Positions 47,814 to 57,058 of a stretch of 64,000 nucleotides of DNA are shown piece by piece. Made by a program: the position numbers and the translations under genes. The notes beneath the pieces are model-generated. The model searched no databases. It saw only the letters and a list, made by a program, of their open reading frames with translations, and had not been told where the DNA came from. Each line of letters starts with the position of its first letter. Position 1 is the stretch's first letter. The DNA lies in NCBI RefSeq assembly GCF_037652055.1, contig NZ_JBBKAH010000011.1, positions 62,001 to 126,000 on the forward strand, written 5' to 3'. The DNA comes from Pelagibius sp037652055. Its GTDB lineage: Bacteria; Pseudomonadota; Alphaproteobacteria; Kiloniellales; Kiloniellaceae.

Positions 47814-48737
47814 ATGAGAATCGCATTCGTAGGCCTTGGCAATGTGGGCTTCCCGCTGGCGCAGAACCTGCTGCGAGCCGGCCATGAGATGACGGTCTTC
47901 GATCTTGACGCAAGTCGTGCAGCGCCCCTGGTCGGGCAGGGGGCGATCCTGGCGCCGTCTCTTCCTGCCGCCGCCGCAGGCGCGGAGGTTGCCATAACCT
48001 CGCTGCCAAATCCGGCAGCGGTGGCCGCCGTTGTGCCCGGCGACCAGGGCCTGCTCTCTGCGCTTTCGGCGGGTAGCCTCTGGATCGAGATGAGCACCAC
48101 CGATGCCGAGGACATGCGGCGCTACGCGGCAGAGGCGGCAAAGCGAGACATCGACGCGCTGGAAGCGCCGGTCACCGGCGGCGTAAACCGCGCCTGGACC
48201 GGCGAGATATCTATCCTGGTGGGGGGAGACGAAGGAGTCTTTGCACGCTACCGGCCCCTGCTCGCGGCGATGGGTGGCGAGATCGAGCACATGGGACCGA
48301 TCGGCGCCGCTTCTATCGTGAAGGTGATCACCAACGTGCTGGCCTTCGCCCACCTCTGGGCCAGCGGCGAGGCCTTGATGCTGGCCAAGCGGGCCGGCGT
48401 CGACCTCGCCAAGGCCTATCACGGCATCCGTATCTCGTCGGGCAATTCCTTCGCCCATGAAACGGAGGGGCAACTGGTCCTCAATGGGTCCTACAACTGC
48501 GCCTTCACCATGGCTCTGGCGATGAAGGACTACAACCTAGCCCTGACCCTTGCGCGCGATACCGGGACGCCGCTGCCGATGGCAGAACTGGTGCATGAGA
48601 TTTTCACCAAAGCCAGCGACACCTATGGCGAACAGGCATGGTCGACAATGGCGGTGAAACTGCTGGAAGACCAACTGGAAGAGCCGCTCCGGGCGCCGGG
48701 CTTCCCCGCAGTGCTGCCGGGCACCGGCGACCGCTAG
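47814..48737 (+). CDS. NAD(P)-dependent beta-hydroxyacid dehydrogenase (HIBADH/6PGDH family)
   Basis: The 307-residue protein has the dinucleotide motif GLGNVG near residue 7, the substrate loop PVTGGVNRAWTGEISILVGG and catalytic Lys170 (ASIVKVITN), followed by the helical dimer domain. Family members oxidise 3-hydroxyisobutyrate, tartronate semialdehyde or related acids, which fits the sugar-acid context. ATG 47814 has TGGAGAGA upstream; the frame is open to 47730. Confidence 0.93.
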   Translation: MRIAFVGLGNVGFPLAQNLLRAGHEMTVFDLDASRAAPLVGQGAILAPSLPAAAAGAEVAITSLPNPAAVAAVVPGDQGLLSALSAGSLWIEMSTTDAEDMRRYAAEAAKRDIDALEAPVTGGVNRAWTGEISILVGGDEGVFARYRPLLAAMGGEIEHMGPIGAASIVKVITNVLAFAHLWASGEALMLAKRAGVDLAKAYHGIRISSGNSFAHETEGQLVLNGSYNCAFTMALAMKDYNLALTLARDTGTPLPMAELVHEIFTKASDTYGEQAWSTMAVKLLEDQLEEPLRAPGFPAVLPGTGDR

Positions 48738-48763
48738 CCGGCTCTGCACTCCGGCAGAATGAT

Positions 48764-50326
48764 TCAATCCGGTCCCGAAAGGCTCTGGTTCGCGCGGGCG
48801 TCGTAGGGGCCGCCGGGGGTCAGCGACAGGCCGGTGAGCCGGCGGTCCAGATGGCGGCTGCGCCAGGCCAGCAGCTTCTCGGCCATCTCCACCCGCACGG
48901 CCAAGTGCGCCGGATCGCCGGCCAGGTTGTGCAATTCGGCCGGATCTTCCTCAAGGTCGAACAGCAGGGGCGGTAGCCCGGCGAAGTGGACGTACTTATA
49001 GCGCTCGCCCCGGATGGCCGCGAGAGAGCAGTCGTCGAGATCGACGCCCAGCGCGCGTTGCGGCACGCCCGACGCCACCTCGCGGAAATCGAACTCCCAA
49101 TGCGCCTCGCGGCGCCAGTCCGCCGGCCGTTCGCCGCGGAGAAAGGGCGTCAGCGCGCGCCCGTCGGCCGGGCCATCACGCCGCGCGCCGGCCGCTTCCA
49201 GGATGGTCGGCATCACGTCAACCGCCTCGGTGAAGGCCGTGACCTTGCCGCCAAAGCCTTCCGGGAGGCGCGGGTCGCGGATGACGAGTGGGACGTGGTA
49301 GGCCTGATCGAAATAGCCAAACTTGCCCAGCGTCCAGTGGTCGCCCATCATCTCGCCGTGGTCCGAGGTCAACGCGATGACGGTATTGTCCCAGGTGCCG
49401 GCCGCCTTCAGCCCTTCGACGAGGCGGCCGATCTGGCGGTCGACCTCCGAAATCATGCCCCAGTAGGTGGCGCGCACGCGACGGAAGGCTTCTTCCGGCC
49501 AGTCGGCCACCCGGCGCTCACCGTCGGCAAGGAGGCAGAAAGAGGACCCCTTGGTCGTGTCCAGCCAGTAACGCAGGTAGGGATGCTGCGTTGCCTCGGC
49601 ATCCGTGTCCGCCGCCTTGTTGAAGGCCGGACCGTCGGCCGGGTCATACATCGTGTTGAAGGGCTCCGGCACCACGAAAGGGGGGTGCGGACGCAGAAAG
49701 GAGACATGTGCGCACCAGGGCGCGTTCTTCGGCTGGATCGCCAACCAGTCCAGGAAGGCGCCGGTGAGGAAGGCGGTTTCCGTTTCGTCCTGGCTGAAGC
49801 GCGGCGGCGCACCGTTCGGCAGCGCTGGGCGCCCGGACTCCGGCCAGAACAATGCCCAGCGACTGTCGTCCGCCGGTACCGCGTGGCCGCGCCCCTGCAT
49901 CCAGGCGAACCACGCGCCGTTGTCCTCCGGCAGCTTCACGCCGACATCGAACCCTGGCAGCACCTCCTCATAGGTGACGAGGCGCGGATCGTCCGGCGCG
50001 GCGGTGCGTGGATCGACCGCCTGGTCGGTGTAGCCGAAGAGGGTCGGCCGGTAGCCCTTGCGGCGCAGCGCCTTGGCGATGTTGTCGTGGCGCGCGTCCA
50101 GCGGGGTGCCGTTGCGCAGCACCCGGTGGTTCATCTGGTAGAGGCCGGTATAGAGCGAAGCGCGGCCCGGGGAGCACGGCGCCGCCTGAGAGAAATGGCG
50201 CAGAAACGCGACTCCCTCGGCCGCCAGGGCGTCGATCGCCGGCGTGCGCAGCACCGGATGCCCCGCCAGGCCCAGGCAGTCGCCGCGCCACTGGTCGGCG
50301 GTAATCAGCAGGATGTTCGGCGTCAT
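48764..50326 (-). CDS. Sulfatase family hydrolase (arylsulfatase/phosphonate monoester hydrolase type)
   Basis: The 520-residue protein carries the C-x-P-x-R nucleophile motif (Cys51, CSPGRASLYTG; formylglycine after maturation), an N-terminal metal site (NILLITADQWRGD), and TSDHGEMMGDHW for further metal ligands. It cleaves sulfate or phosphonate esters. There is no signal peptide, so a cytoplasmic enzyme is likely. ATG 50326 is chosen because the family N-terminus starts there; the longer open frame upstream has no match. It converges on the dehydrogenase gene. Confidence 0.93.
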   Translation of the reverse strand: MTPNILLITADQWRGDCLGLAGHPVLRTPAIDALAAEGVAFLRHFSQAAPCSPGRASLYTGLYQMNHRVLRNGTPLDARHDNIAKALRRKGYRPTLFGYTDQAVDPRTAAPDDPRLVTYEEVLPGFDVGVKLPEDNGAWFAWMQGRGHAVPADDSRWALFWPESGRPALPNGAPPRFSQDETETAFLTGAFLDWLAIQPKNAPWCAHVSFLRPHPPFVVPEPFNTMYDPADGPAFNKAADTDAEATQHPYLRYWLDTTKGSSFCLLADGERRVADWPEEAFRRVRATYWGMISEVDRQIGRLVEGLKAAGTWDNTVIALTSDHGEMMGDHWTLGKFGYFDQAYHVPLVIRDPRLPEGFGGKVTAFTEAVDVMPTILEAAGARRDGPADGRALTPFLRGERPADWRREAHWEFDFREVASGVPQRALGVDLDDCSLAAIRGERYKYVHFAGLPPLLFDLEEDPAELHNLAGDPAHLAVRVEMAEKLLAWRSRHLDRRLTGLSLTPGGPYDARANQSLSGPD

Positions 50327-50536
50327 GACCCGCAGCGGCTCCCAAGATGAGAAATCACTCGCGCGATTCACCACGCTTCGCGGCGCAAGGCAACTGCAGA
50401 CGCATGCCCCGGGACAACCGGTGTCCGCCGCCGCCTTCTGCTTGGCCGCCGGCGCCCTCGCCACTTGCCAGGATCGGCAGCGCCGCCTATGCCTTGTCGG
50501 AGGACGATCACGGCAAGGCAGACGAGGCGGGGAGGA

Positions 50537-51124
50537 ATGAAGGATTCGACACGAGCCTGGCAGCGCATGCTCTCCGGGCGCCGGCTCGACCTGCTCGACC
50601 CCTCGCCGCTCGACATCGAGATCGAGGACATCGCCCACGGCCTTGCTCGCGTCGCCCGCTGGAACGGCCAGACCTCCGGCGACACCGCCTTTTCGGTTGC
50701 CCAGCACAGCCTGCTGGTCGACGACATCGTCGCCGGCCTGCGCCCCAGGCTGGGTGCCGCCGGCCATCTCTCCGCCGTCCTCCATGACGCTGCCGAATAC
50801 GTCATCGGCGATCTCATCACGCCTTTTAAGTCCGCCGTCGGGCCCGGCTACAAAGGACTGGAGCATCGGCTGATGACCGCGATCCGCCTGCGCTTTGGCC
50901 TGCCACCGGAAGAATCCGAGGACCTCAAGACGCTCATCAAGCGCGCCGACCGCATCGCCGCCTACCTGGAGGCCACCCAGCTGGCCGGCTTTTCGCCCAG
51001 CGAAGCGCGCCGGCTGTTCGGCCATCACAAGCGATTCGACGGCATTACGCTGGCGCCCTGGCCCGCCGCCAAGGCGAAGCACCTTTTCATTGAACGCTAC
51101 ACCGCCCTCGCAAAAGGCTTATAA
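50537..51124 (+). CDS. HD-domain hydrolase (YfbR-like)
   Basis: The 195-residue protein has an HD-type metal site (FSVAQHSLLV, then VLHDAAEYVIGDLITP) and the helical fold of YfbR-type 5'-nucleotidases. It probably dephosphorylates nucleoside monophosphates. ATG 50537 has GGAGG directly upstream. The 210-bp gap to the divergent sulfatase gene shows no clear site. Confidence 0.88.
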   Translation: MKDSTRAWQRMLSGRRLDLLDPSPLDIEIEDIAHGLARVARWNGQTSGDTAFSVAQHSLLVDDIVAGLRPRLGAAGHLSAVLHDAAEYVIGDLITPFKSAVGPGYKGLEHRLMTAIRLRFGLPPEESEDLKTLIKRADRIAAYLEATQLAGFSPSEARRLFGHHKRFDGITLAPWPAAKAKHLFIERYTALAKGL

Positions 51125-51140
51125 TCAATTCGACAAAGTG

Positions 51141-51197
51141 CTAACCTTTGCGCGGGGAAGGGCGGGGGCTCTTCTTCCGTTAGTGGTATTATTTTTT
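51141..51197 (+). terminator. Candidate terminator after the HD hydrolase gene
   Basis: Outer arms CTAAC (51141-51145) / GTTAG (51179-51183) and inner arms GGAAG (51156-51160) / CTTCC (51174-51178) can pair, followed by an AT-rich stretch with six T (51192-51197). The stem is asymmetric, so the call is weak. Confidence 0.3.
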
Positions 51198-51255
51198 AAG
51201 TATTTACGTCCGCTGCCTGCCCTGCCCGGGCCGGGCAGCACGGGGGGCGCGAGAT

Positions 51256-51783
51256 ATGAATTTTGTCGATTCTCTGGACGAGCCCTTGCTCGCCGAGCTC
51301 TACCGATATTGGTCGCAGTGCCGGGGGGAACGCTTTGCGCCGGCACGCAACAATATCGATCCCGTCGATATTCCGCACCTGCTGCCCCATGTCGCCCTTT
51401 GCGAAATCGTCAGCGACGGCAATGGGCCGGGGCGGCGCTTCCGCTACCGCCTCGCCGGCACGCAGATCGAGGAACGCTTCGGCTGCACACTGACAAACCG
51501 TTACCTGGACGAAGTGAAACACGGCCCTTACCTGGACTACATCGTCGGTCTCTACGAGCGCATCATCGCCGAAAGAATGCCGGTCTACTCGGAAGGCTGC
51601 TTCCGCGATGGCGATCAGAACACCCTCTGGGCCAAGCGCCTCATGCTTCCGCTCAGCGAGGACGGCGCCGAGGTGACCATGGTGCTGGCGGGAATCGTCT
51701 ACGTGACCAGCGATCCGGGCTTCCGCACCACCATTCTGCGCGTTCAGAACGGCTTCCACCCTTCGGGCCCGGAGGCCCGCTGA
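51256..51783 (+). CDS. PAS_5 family protein
   Basis: The 175-residue protein is a single PAS_5 domain: LAELYRYWSQCRGERFAPAR, DIPHLLPHVALCEIV, RFRYRLAGTQIEERFG, RMPVYSEGCFRDGD, RLMLPLSEDGAEVTMVLAG. The family is common in alphaproteobacteria and mostly uncharacterised. It lacks an output domain, so any signalling would be by protein contact. Confidence 0.9.
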   Translation: MNFVDSLDEPLLAELYRYWSQCRGERFAPARNNIDPVDIPHLLPHVALCEIVSDGNGPGRRFRYRLAGTQIEERFGCTLTNRYLDEVKHGPYLDYIVGLYERIIAERMPVYSEGCFRDGDQNTLWAKRLMLPLSEDGAEVTMVLAGIVYVTSDPGFRTTILRVQNGFHPSGPEAR

Positions 51784-51971
51784 CTCTGGCGGGGACCTGC
51801 GCGATACCGCCATGCCCCGCCGCGCAGGCGAGCCGTCACGGCCGGTGGGCCCAAAACTGTCCCAGACGTTGCATTGGTTCCGTTAATGCCATCATGCTAT
51901 CGAGATGACAGCGCAGCACGAGACCGCCAGTCCAGGCAGCGCCACCCTGCGGAAGACCGGGTCAGGCCATC

Positions 51972-52478
51972 ATGGTGCAGTTGATTGCGGATAGGGATCG
52001 AGGCCGTCCGGTCGGGCCGGTCGTGGCGAATGGATTCGCGTTTTTGTCGCCGGTCCTGACAGACGCGCTGGGCTACTGGGAGTCGATCAGGGGCGAAGCG
52101 GCCTTTCCGCGCCGCGACGCCATGGCGCCGGAGGAAATCGTAGCCCTTTGGCCCCATCTCCTGATGGTCGATGTCATCGACGGGGGCGCCGACTACTACA
52201 TTCGCCTTTTCGGCCAGAATCTGGTGAATACCTACGGTGAGCAGACCGGCAGGCGCCACTCCGAAGCCAAGGTGCCTGACGTGATACGCGACCGTTCCAG
52301 GCAGCTGTTCGACTTTTGCCGCGAGCACACGGCGCCCGCCTATGCTTACTGGCCCGAATCGCCTTCCGGGCGGCGGCCCTTCATCGACGTCGAGGCGCTC
52401 TGCCTGCCGCTGTCCAGCGACGGCGTAACGCTCGACCGGCTGATGTCGCTGAACGTGAACACCCGCCACCCGCGCTAG
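51972..52478 (+). CDS. PAS_5 family protein
   Basis: The 168-residue protein is a more divergent PAS_5 domain (LGYWESIRGEAAFPRRDAMA, LWPHLLMVDVIDGG, YIRLFGQNLVNTYGEQTGRR, VEALCLPLSSDGVTLDRLM). It follows the previous PAS_5 gene by 188 bp in the same direction, probably an old duplication. Confidence 0.88.
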   Translation: MVQLIADRDRGRPVGPVVANGFAFLSPVLTDALGYWESIRGEAAFPRRDAMAPEEIVALWPHLLMVDVIDGGADYYIRLFGQNLVNTYGEQTGRRHSEAKVPDVIRDRSRQLFDFCREHTAPAYAYWPESPSGRRPFIDVEALCLPLSSDGVTLDRLMSLNVNTRHPR

Positions 52479-52560
52479 CCGGCAGGACCCTTGCGCTGCA
52501 CTAAAAACCTGCCGATAAGGGGCAGCCATTCCGCACCGTCTCCAAGGACCGCGCCCCGCC

Positions 52561-53739
52561 TTGTCCTCCGTGCCGCTCGCCCTCGCCCTGCTATCGCTGC
52601 TGATCTGGGTCTACCTGCTGACCCTGCGCGGCGGTTTCTGGCGCTCCGCCGAACGGCTCGACCAGCCGGCGCCGGCGCGGGACAACGCACCGTCGGTCGC
52701 CGCCGTGGTGCCGGCCCGCAACGAAGCCGACGTCATAGGCGATAGCCTCGGCTCCCTGCTGGCGCAGGACTATCCCGGGCGGCTGTCGGTGATCCTGGTC
52801 GACGACCACAGCGAGGACGGCACCGCCGCCGTCGCCGAGGCCGCCGCCGCAGCGAGCGGCCAAGCCGGGCGCTTCACCCTGTTGTGCGCCGCGCCGCTGC
52901 CCCAGGGCTGGACCGGCAAGCTGTGGGCGCTGCACCAGGGCAGCGAGGCCGCCGCGCCCGACAGCGATTACCTGTGGTTCAGCGATGCCGACATCCGCCA
53001 GCCACCCGACGCACTGCGTCGCCTCGTCGCCAAGGCGGAGACAGAGCAGCGCGACCTTGTCTCGCTGATGGTGGCGCTCAGTTGCAGCGGCTTCTGGGAG
53101 CGCCTGCTGATCCCGCCCTTCATCTACTTCTTCCAGAAGCTCTACCCCTTCGCCTGGGTGAAGGACCCGAAGAAGGCGACCGCGGCGGCGGCCGGCGGCT
53201 GCGTCCTGATCCGCCGCGCGGCACTGGCGCGGATCGGCGGCGTTGCGGCCATCCGCCATGCCCTGATCGACGATTGCACCCTGGCCGGCGCGGTGAAGCA
53301 GAGCCGCCCGGCCGAGAGCGGCGGCATCTGGCTGGGCCTCGCCACCGAGGCGCGATCCATCCGCCCCTACAGCGGCCTTGGCGTCATCTGGGACATGGTC
53401 GCGCGCAGCGCCTACAACCAGCTGCGCCACTCGCCGCTGCTGCTCGCTGGCACCCTGGTCGGCATGGTGGTGACCTACCTTGTGCCGCCGCTGCTGCTGC
53501 TCGCCTGGCCCTGGCACCAGGACGGCGCGGCGGCGCTGCTCGGTGCGCTGACCTGGCTGCTCATGGCGTTCTCCCTGCTGCCGACGCTGAAACTCTATCG
53601 CCAGCCGGCCTGGCTGGCGCCCCTGCTGCCGCTGGCCGCTGCCCTCTACAGCGCGATGACATTCGATTCCGCGCTGCGCCACTGGCGCGGCCGGGGCGGC
53701 CAGTGGAAGGGCCGCGTGCAGGACCACCATGTGGGTTAG
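52561..53739 (+). CDS. hpnB: Hopene-associated glycosyltransferase HpnB
   Basis: The 392-residue family 2 glycosyltransferase has an N-terminal membrane segment, the nucleotide-sugar region VAAVVPARNEADVIGDSL, VILVDDHSEDGTAAVA and WFSDADIRQPPDAL (the DxD-like part), and two to three C-terminal membrane segments (from about residue 292). The first start is TTG at 52561, with an in-frame GTG at 52570. It heads the hpnBCDE-shc-hpnG run and probably glycosylates a hopanoid. Confidence 0.92.
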   Translation: MSSVPLALALLSLLIWVYLLTLRGGFWRSAERLDQPAPARDNAPSVAAVVPARNEADVIGDSLGSLLAQDYPGRLSVILVDDHSEDGTAAVAEAAAAASGQAGRFTLLCAAPLPQGWTGKLWALHQGSEAAAPDSDYLWFSDADIRQPPDALRRLVAKAETEQRDLVSLMVALSCSGFWERLLIPPFIYFFQKLYPFAWVKDPKKATAAAAGGCVLIRRAALARIGGVAAIRHALIDDCTLAGAVKQSRPAESGGIWLGLATEARSIRPYSGLGVIWDMVARSAYNQLRHSPLLLAGTLVGMVVTYLVPPLLLLAWPWHQDGAAALLGALTWLLMAFSLLPTLKLYRQPAWLAPLLPLAAALYSAMTFDSALRHWRGRGGQWKGRVQDHHVG

Positions 53740-53773
53740 CCCCGCCCGCCCAGGCCGTTTATGATCGGGACCG

Positions 53774-54688
53774 ATGACTGACACCCATGTCAAAAACGCC
53801 GCCGTGAAAAGCGCTGCCGTCGAAACACCGTCCGGTAAAGGGGCGGCGGACGAGAACTTCCCGGTCGGCTCCTGGCTGCTGCCGGCGGCGCTGCGGCCGC
53901 ACGTAGCGGTTTACTACGCCTTCGCGCGTGCCATCGACGACATCGCCGACAACCCGGCGCTGGCACCCGACGATAAGATCGAACGGCTCTCGGCCTTCGA
54001 AGCGGCACTGCAAGACGCCGACGCCGATCGTCCTGGACTCGAGAAAGCCAGCCGCCTGCGCGCGAGCCTCGCCGCCACCGGCTTGCCAACCGCGCGCGGC
54101 ACCGACCTCATTGCCGCCTTCAAGCAGGATGCGGTGAAGACGCGCTACGCCGACTGGGGCGAGCTCATCGACTACTGCCGACTCTCCGCCAATCCGGTCG
54201 GTCGCTACCTTCTGGACCTGCACGGCGAGGACCCGGCGGGCTACGGCGCCTCCGACGCCCTGTGCACCGTGCTGCAGATCCTTAACCACCTGCAGGACTG
54301 CCAGGACGACTACCACGTACTGGACCGCGTTTATCTGCCGGGCGATTGGCTGGCCGCCGAAGGCCTGGACGTGACGGTGCTGGACCAGCATGTGAGTCCG
54401 CCCGGCTTCCGCCGCGTGCTCGACCGCTGCCTCGACGGCGTCGGGCGTCTGCTGGCGGAGGCCGAAACGCTGCCCGGCCAGCTGCGCTCCACGCGTCTCG
54501 CCATGGAATCCGCCGTCATCGTCCGGCTCGCCCAGCGGCTGACGGCATTGCTGCGCAAAGGCGATCCGCTGGCCAGGCGAGTCGCCCTGGGCAAGCCTGA
54601 TTTCGTACTCTGCGGCATGAAAGGCGTCGTCTCCGTGCAAGCTGTCCGCCTGTTCGGGCAGCGGCGACCTGCGGAGCTGCGGCGATGA
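53774..54688 (+). CDS. hpnC: Squalene synthase HpnC
   Basis: The 304-residue isoprenoid synthase has the two Asp-rich regions: YYAFARAIDDIADNPAL and LQDCQDDYHVLDRVYLP. With HpnD and HpnE it converts two farnesyl diphosphates to squalene through presqualene diphosphate and hydroxysqualene. It follows hpnB by 34 bp and overlaps hpnD by 4 bp. Confidence 0.95.
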   Translation: MTDTHVKNAAVKSAAVETPSGKGAADENFPVGSWLLPAALRPHVAVYYAFARAIDDIADNPALAPDDKIERLSAFEAALQDADADRPGLEKASRLRASLAATGLPTARGTDLIAAFKQDAVKTRYADWGELIDYCRLSANPVGRYLLDLHGEDPAGYGASDALCTVLQILNHLQDCQDDYHVLDRVYLPGDWLAAEGLDVTVLDQHVSPPGFRRVLDRCLDGVGRLLAEAETLPGQLRSTRLAMESAVIVRLAQRLTALLRKGDPLARRVALGKPDFVLCGMKGVVSVQAVRLFGQRRPAELRR

Positions 54689-55539
54689 CCGACACGGCGG
54701 CGATGGGCGAAACCGCGGAAGCCCATGTGCGCAGCGTCGCGACGCGCTCCGGCTCCTCCTTTCTCTGGGGCATGCGCCTGCTGCCACGCCCGCGCCGCGC
54801 CGCGATGTACGCGATCTACGCCTTCTGCCGCGAGGTCGACGACATCGCCGATGAAGGCGGCACGCCGGAACAGAAGCAGCGCGACCTCGCCGCCTGGCGC
54901 GAGGAGATCGAGCGCCTCTATGCCGGCCGCCCGACTTGCCCGACCACCCGGGCGCTGCTCCACCCGATCAAGGTCTACAATCTGCCGAAAGAGGAGTTCC
55001 TCGCCGTGATCGACGGCATGGAAATGGACGCCCGCGAAGACATACGCGCACCCAGCCTCGAGGACTTCCGCCTCTACTGCCGCCGCGTCGCCGGCGCGGT
55101 CGGTGTGCTGTCCGTTCACGCCTTCGGTGCCAACGAACCGGAAGCGCGCGATCTTGCCTTGGCCGAAGGCGACGCCCTGCAGTTCACCAACATCCTGCGC
55201 GACGTCGCCGAGGACGCCGAGCGCGGCCGCCTCTATCTTCCGCGCGAACTGCTGCGGCGCCATGGTATCGAGTCCGACGATCCCATGACGGTACTGCACG
55301 ACCCGCGCCTGCCCGCCGTCTGCCGCGACCTCGCCGCCCTGGCCGAGGAACGCTTCACCGAGGCCGAGCGCCTGATGGCACGCTGCCGGCGCGGGCCGAT
55401 GCGTCCGGCGCGCATCATGCTGGCGGTCTACCGCCGCCTGCTGCACCGCCTGCGGCAGGACGACTGGCAAGACGTGACGGCGCGCGTCAGCCTGCCCAAG
55501 GCCGAGAAGCTTTGGATCGCGCTGAGGAGTTGCTTCTGA
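54685..55539 (+). CDS. hpnD: Presqualene diphosphate synthase HpnD
   Basis: The 284-residue synthase has Asp-rich motifs FCREVDDIADEGGTPEQ and DVAEDAERGRLYLPRELL. It makes presqualene diphosphate, the first step of the three-enzyme route. Its ATG overlaps the hpnC stop; hpnE follows 3 bp later. Confidence 0.96.
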   Translation: MTDTAAMGETAEAHVRSVATRSGSSFLWGMRLLPRPRRAAMYAIYAFCREVDDIADEGGTPEQKQRDLAAWREEIERLYAGRPTCPTTRALLHPIKVYNLPKEEFLAVIDGMEMDAREDIRAPSLEDFRLYCRRVAGAVGVLSVHAFGANEPEARDLALAEGDALQFTNILRDVAEDAERGRLYLPRELLRRHGIESDDPMTVLHDPRLPAVCRDLAALAEERFTEAERLMARCRRGPMRPARIMLAVYRRLLHRLRQDDWQDVTARVSLPKAEKLWIALRSCF

Positions 55540-55542
55540 GCC

Positions 55543-56850
55543 ATGGGTGAGACCGCCGCCCATCGCCGTGCCCATGTCGTCGGCGCCGGCATTGCCGGAC
55601 TCTCGGCGGCACTGCGACTCGCCAAGGCCGGCTGGCGCGTCACGCTCTACGAAGCGGCGGCACAGGCGGGCGGGCGCTGCCGTTCCTATGTCGATGCCAA
55701 GCTGGAGCGCAGCATCGACAACGGCAACCACATGCTACTGGCCGCCAACACGGCGGCGCTGGGTTTCGTCGCGGAGATCGGCGCATCCGACCGCCTGACC
55801 CGGCCGACCGAGGCGGCTTTCCCCTTTCTCGACCTCGCCAGCGGCGAAAGCTGGACGCTGACCCCCGGCAAAGGACCGATCCCCTGGTGGATCTTCGACA
55901 AGGCGCGCCGCATCCCCGGCACCGGCGCCGGCGACTACTTCGGCGCCTGGAAGCTCGCTTTCGCGGGTGCGGACGACACCGTCGCCGACTGTCTGGCCCG
56001 GAAGGGAGGCGACCGCGGCGTGTTGTGGCGGCGTTTCTGGGTGCCGCTGACCGTCGCCGCGCTGAACACCCACCCGCGCGAGGCCTCGGCGCGCCTCCTC
56101 TGGCTGGTGGTGCGCGAGTCCTTCGCCAAGGGTGCCGAGGCCTGCCGTCCCTTCGTCGCGCGGCGCGGCCTCAGCGACGTCTTCGTCAACCCGGCGCTCG
56201 ACGTGATCCACGGCCTCGGCGGCGAAATCGGCTTCAACCACCGCCTGCGCGCCGTCATCCATGACGACGCCCGCGTCACCGCCCTCGACTTCGGCGACCA
56301 CAAGGTCGAGGTGCCCCCGGGCGATGGCGTGGTGCTGGCCCTGCCGCCCGGCGCCACCGGCGATCTGGTTCCCGGTCTCGCCGTGCCGCGCGACGCCCGG
56401 CCCATCGTGAACGCCCATATCCGCCTGCCGGAGGGCGTTCGTCCGGCCCGCTCCCTCGCACCGGATCTCCCCATCCTGGGCCTGGTCGGCGGGTCTGCCG
56501 ACTGGCTGTTCCTGCGCGACGACGTGGTCAGCCTGACGGTCAGCGCGGCGGAAGACCTGGCCGAACAGCCGGCCGAGACCATCGCCGGCCTCATGTGGCG
56601 CGACACCGCCAGGGCCCTCGGCCTCGACCCGGCCTCAGCGGCCTCAGCTCAGCCCGTCATCCGGATCATCAAGGAGAAGCGGGCGACCCTGGCCCAGACG
56701 CCGGCGGCTCTGAAGTTGCGTCCCGGGCCGCGCACCCGCTGGGCCAACCTGGCACTGGCCGGCGACTGGACCGATACCGGCTACCCGGCGACCATCGACT
56801 CGGCGGTGCGTTCTGGAGCCGCGGCGGCCGCCATCGTCGCAAAACCCTGA
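55543..56850 (+). CDS. hpnE: Hydroxysqualene dehydroxylase HpnE
   Basis: The 435-residue flavoprotein of the amine oxidase family has the FAD motif HVVGAGIAGLSAALRLAKAG, then YEAAAQAGGRC, and a C-terminal ALAGDWTDTGYPATIDSAVRSG. It reduces hydroxysqualene to squalene. It lies in the hpnCDE run with 3-bp spacing to hpnD. Confidence 0.95.
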   Translation: MGETAAHRRAHVVGAGIAGLSAALRLAKAGWRVTLYEAAAQAGGRCRSYVDAKLERSIDNGNHMLLAANTAALGFVAEIGASDRLTRPTEAAFPFLDLASGESWTLTPGKGPIPWWIFDKARRIPGTGAGDYFGAWKLAFAGADDTVADCLARKGGDRGVLWRRFWVPLTVAALNTHPREASARLLWLVVRESFAKGAEACRPFVARRGLSDVFVNPALDVIHGLGGEIGFNHRLRAVIHDDARVTALDFGDHKVEVPPGDGVVLALPPGATGDLVPGLAVPRDARPIVNAHIRLPEGVRPARSLAPDLPILGLVGGSADWLFLRDDVVSLTVSAAEDLAEQPAETIAGLMWRDTARALGLDPASAASAQPVIRIIKEKRATLAQTPAALKLRPGPRTRWANLALAGDWTDTGYPATIDSAVRSGAAAAAIVAKP

Positions 56851-57058
56851 AGAAATTATGGATTTTGCCCTTTCGGGCGGTCCGCCGGCGCCCGAGCAGG
56901 CTTGCCAGGGCCTTTCCGTATGGTCAAAATCCCGTCAAGAACCGCTGATTCGCAACGGCGGGTCGGGGGAAAGCAGACAGGCCGGAGGAAGTCGCCCAGC
57001 GGAAGTCACCGGGGACTTCGACTTTCATTGCATGAGGCCGATTGGGCTTAACACCACG

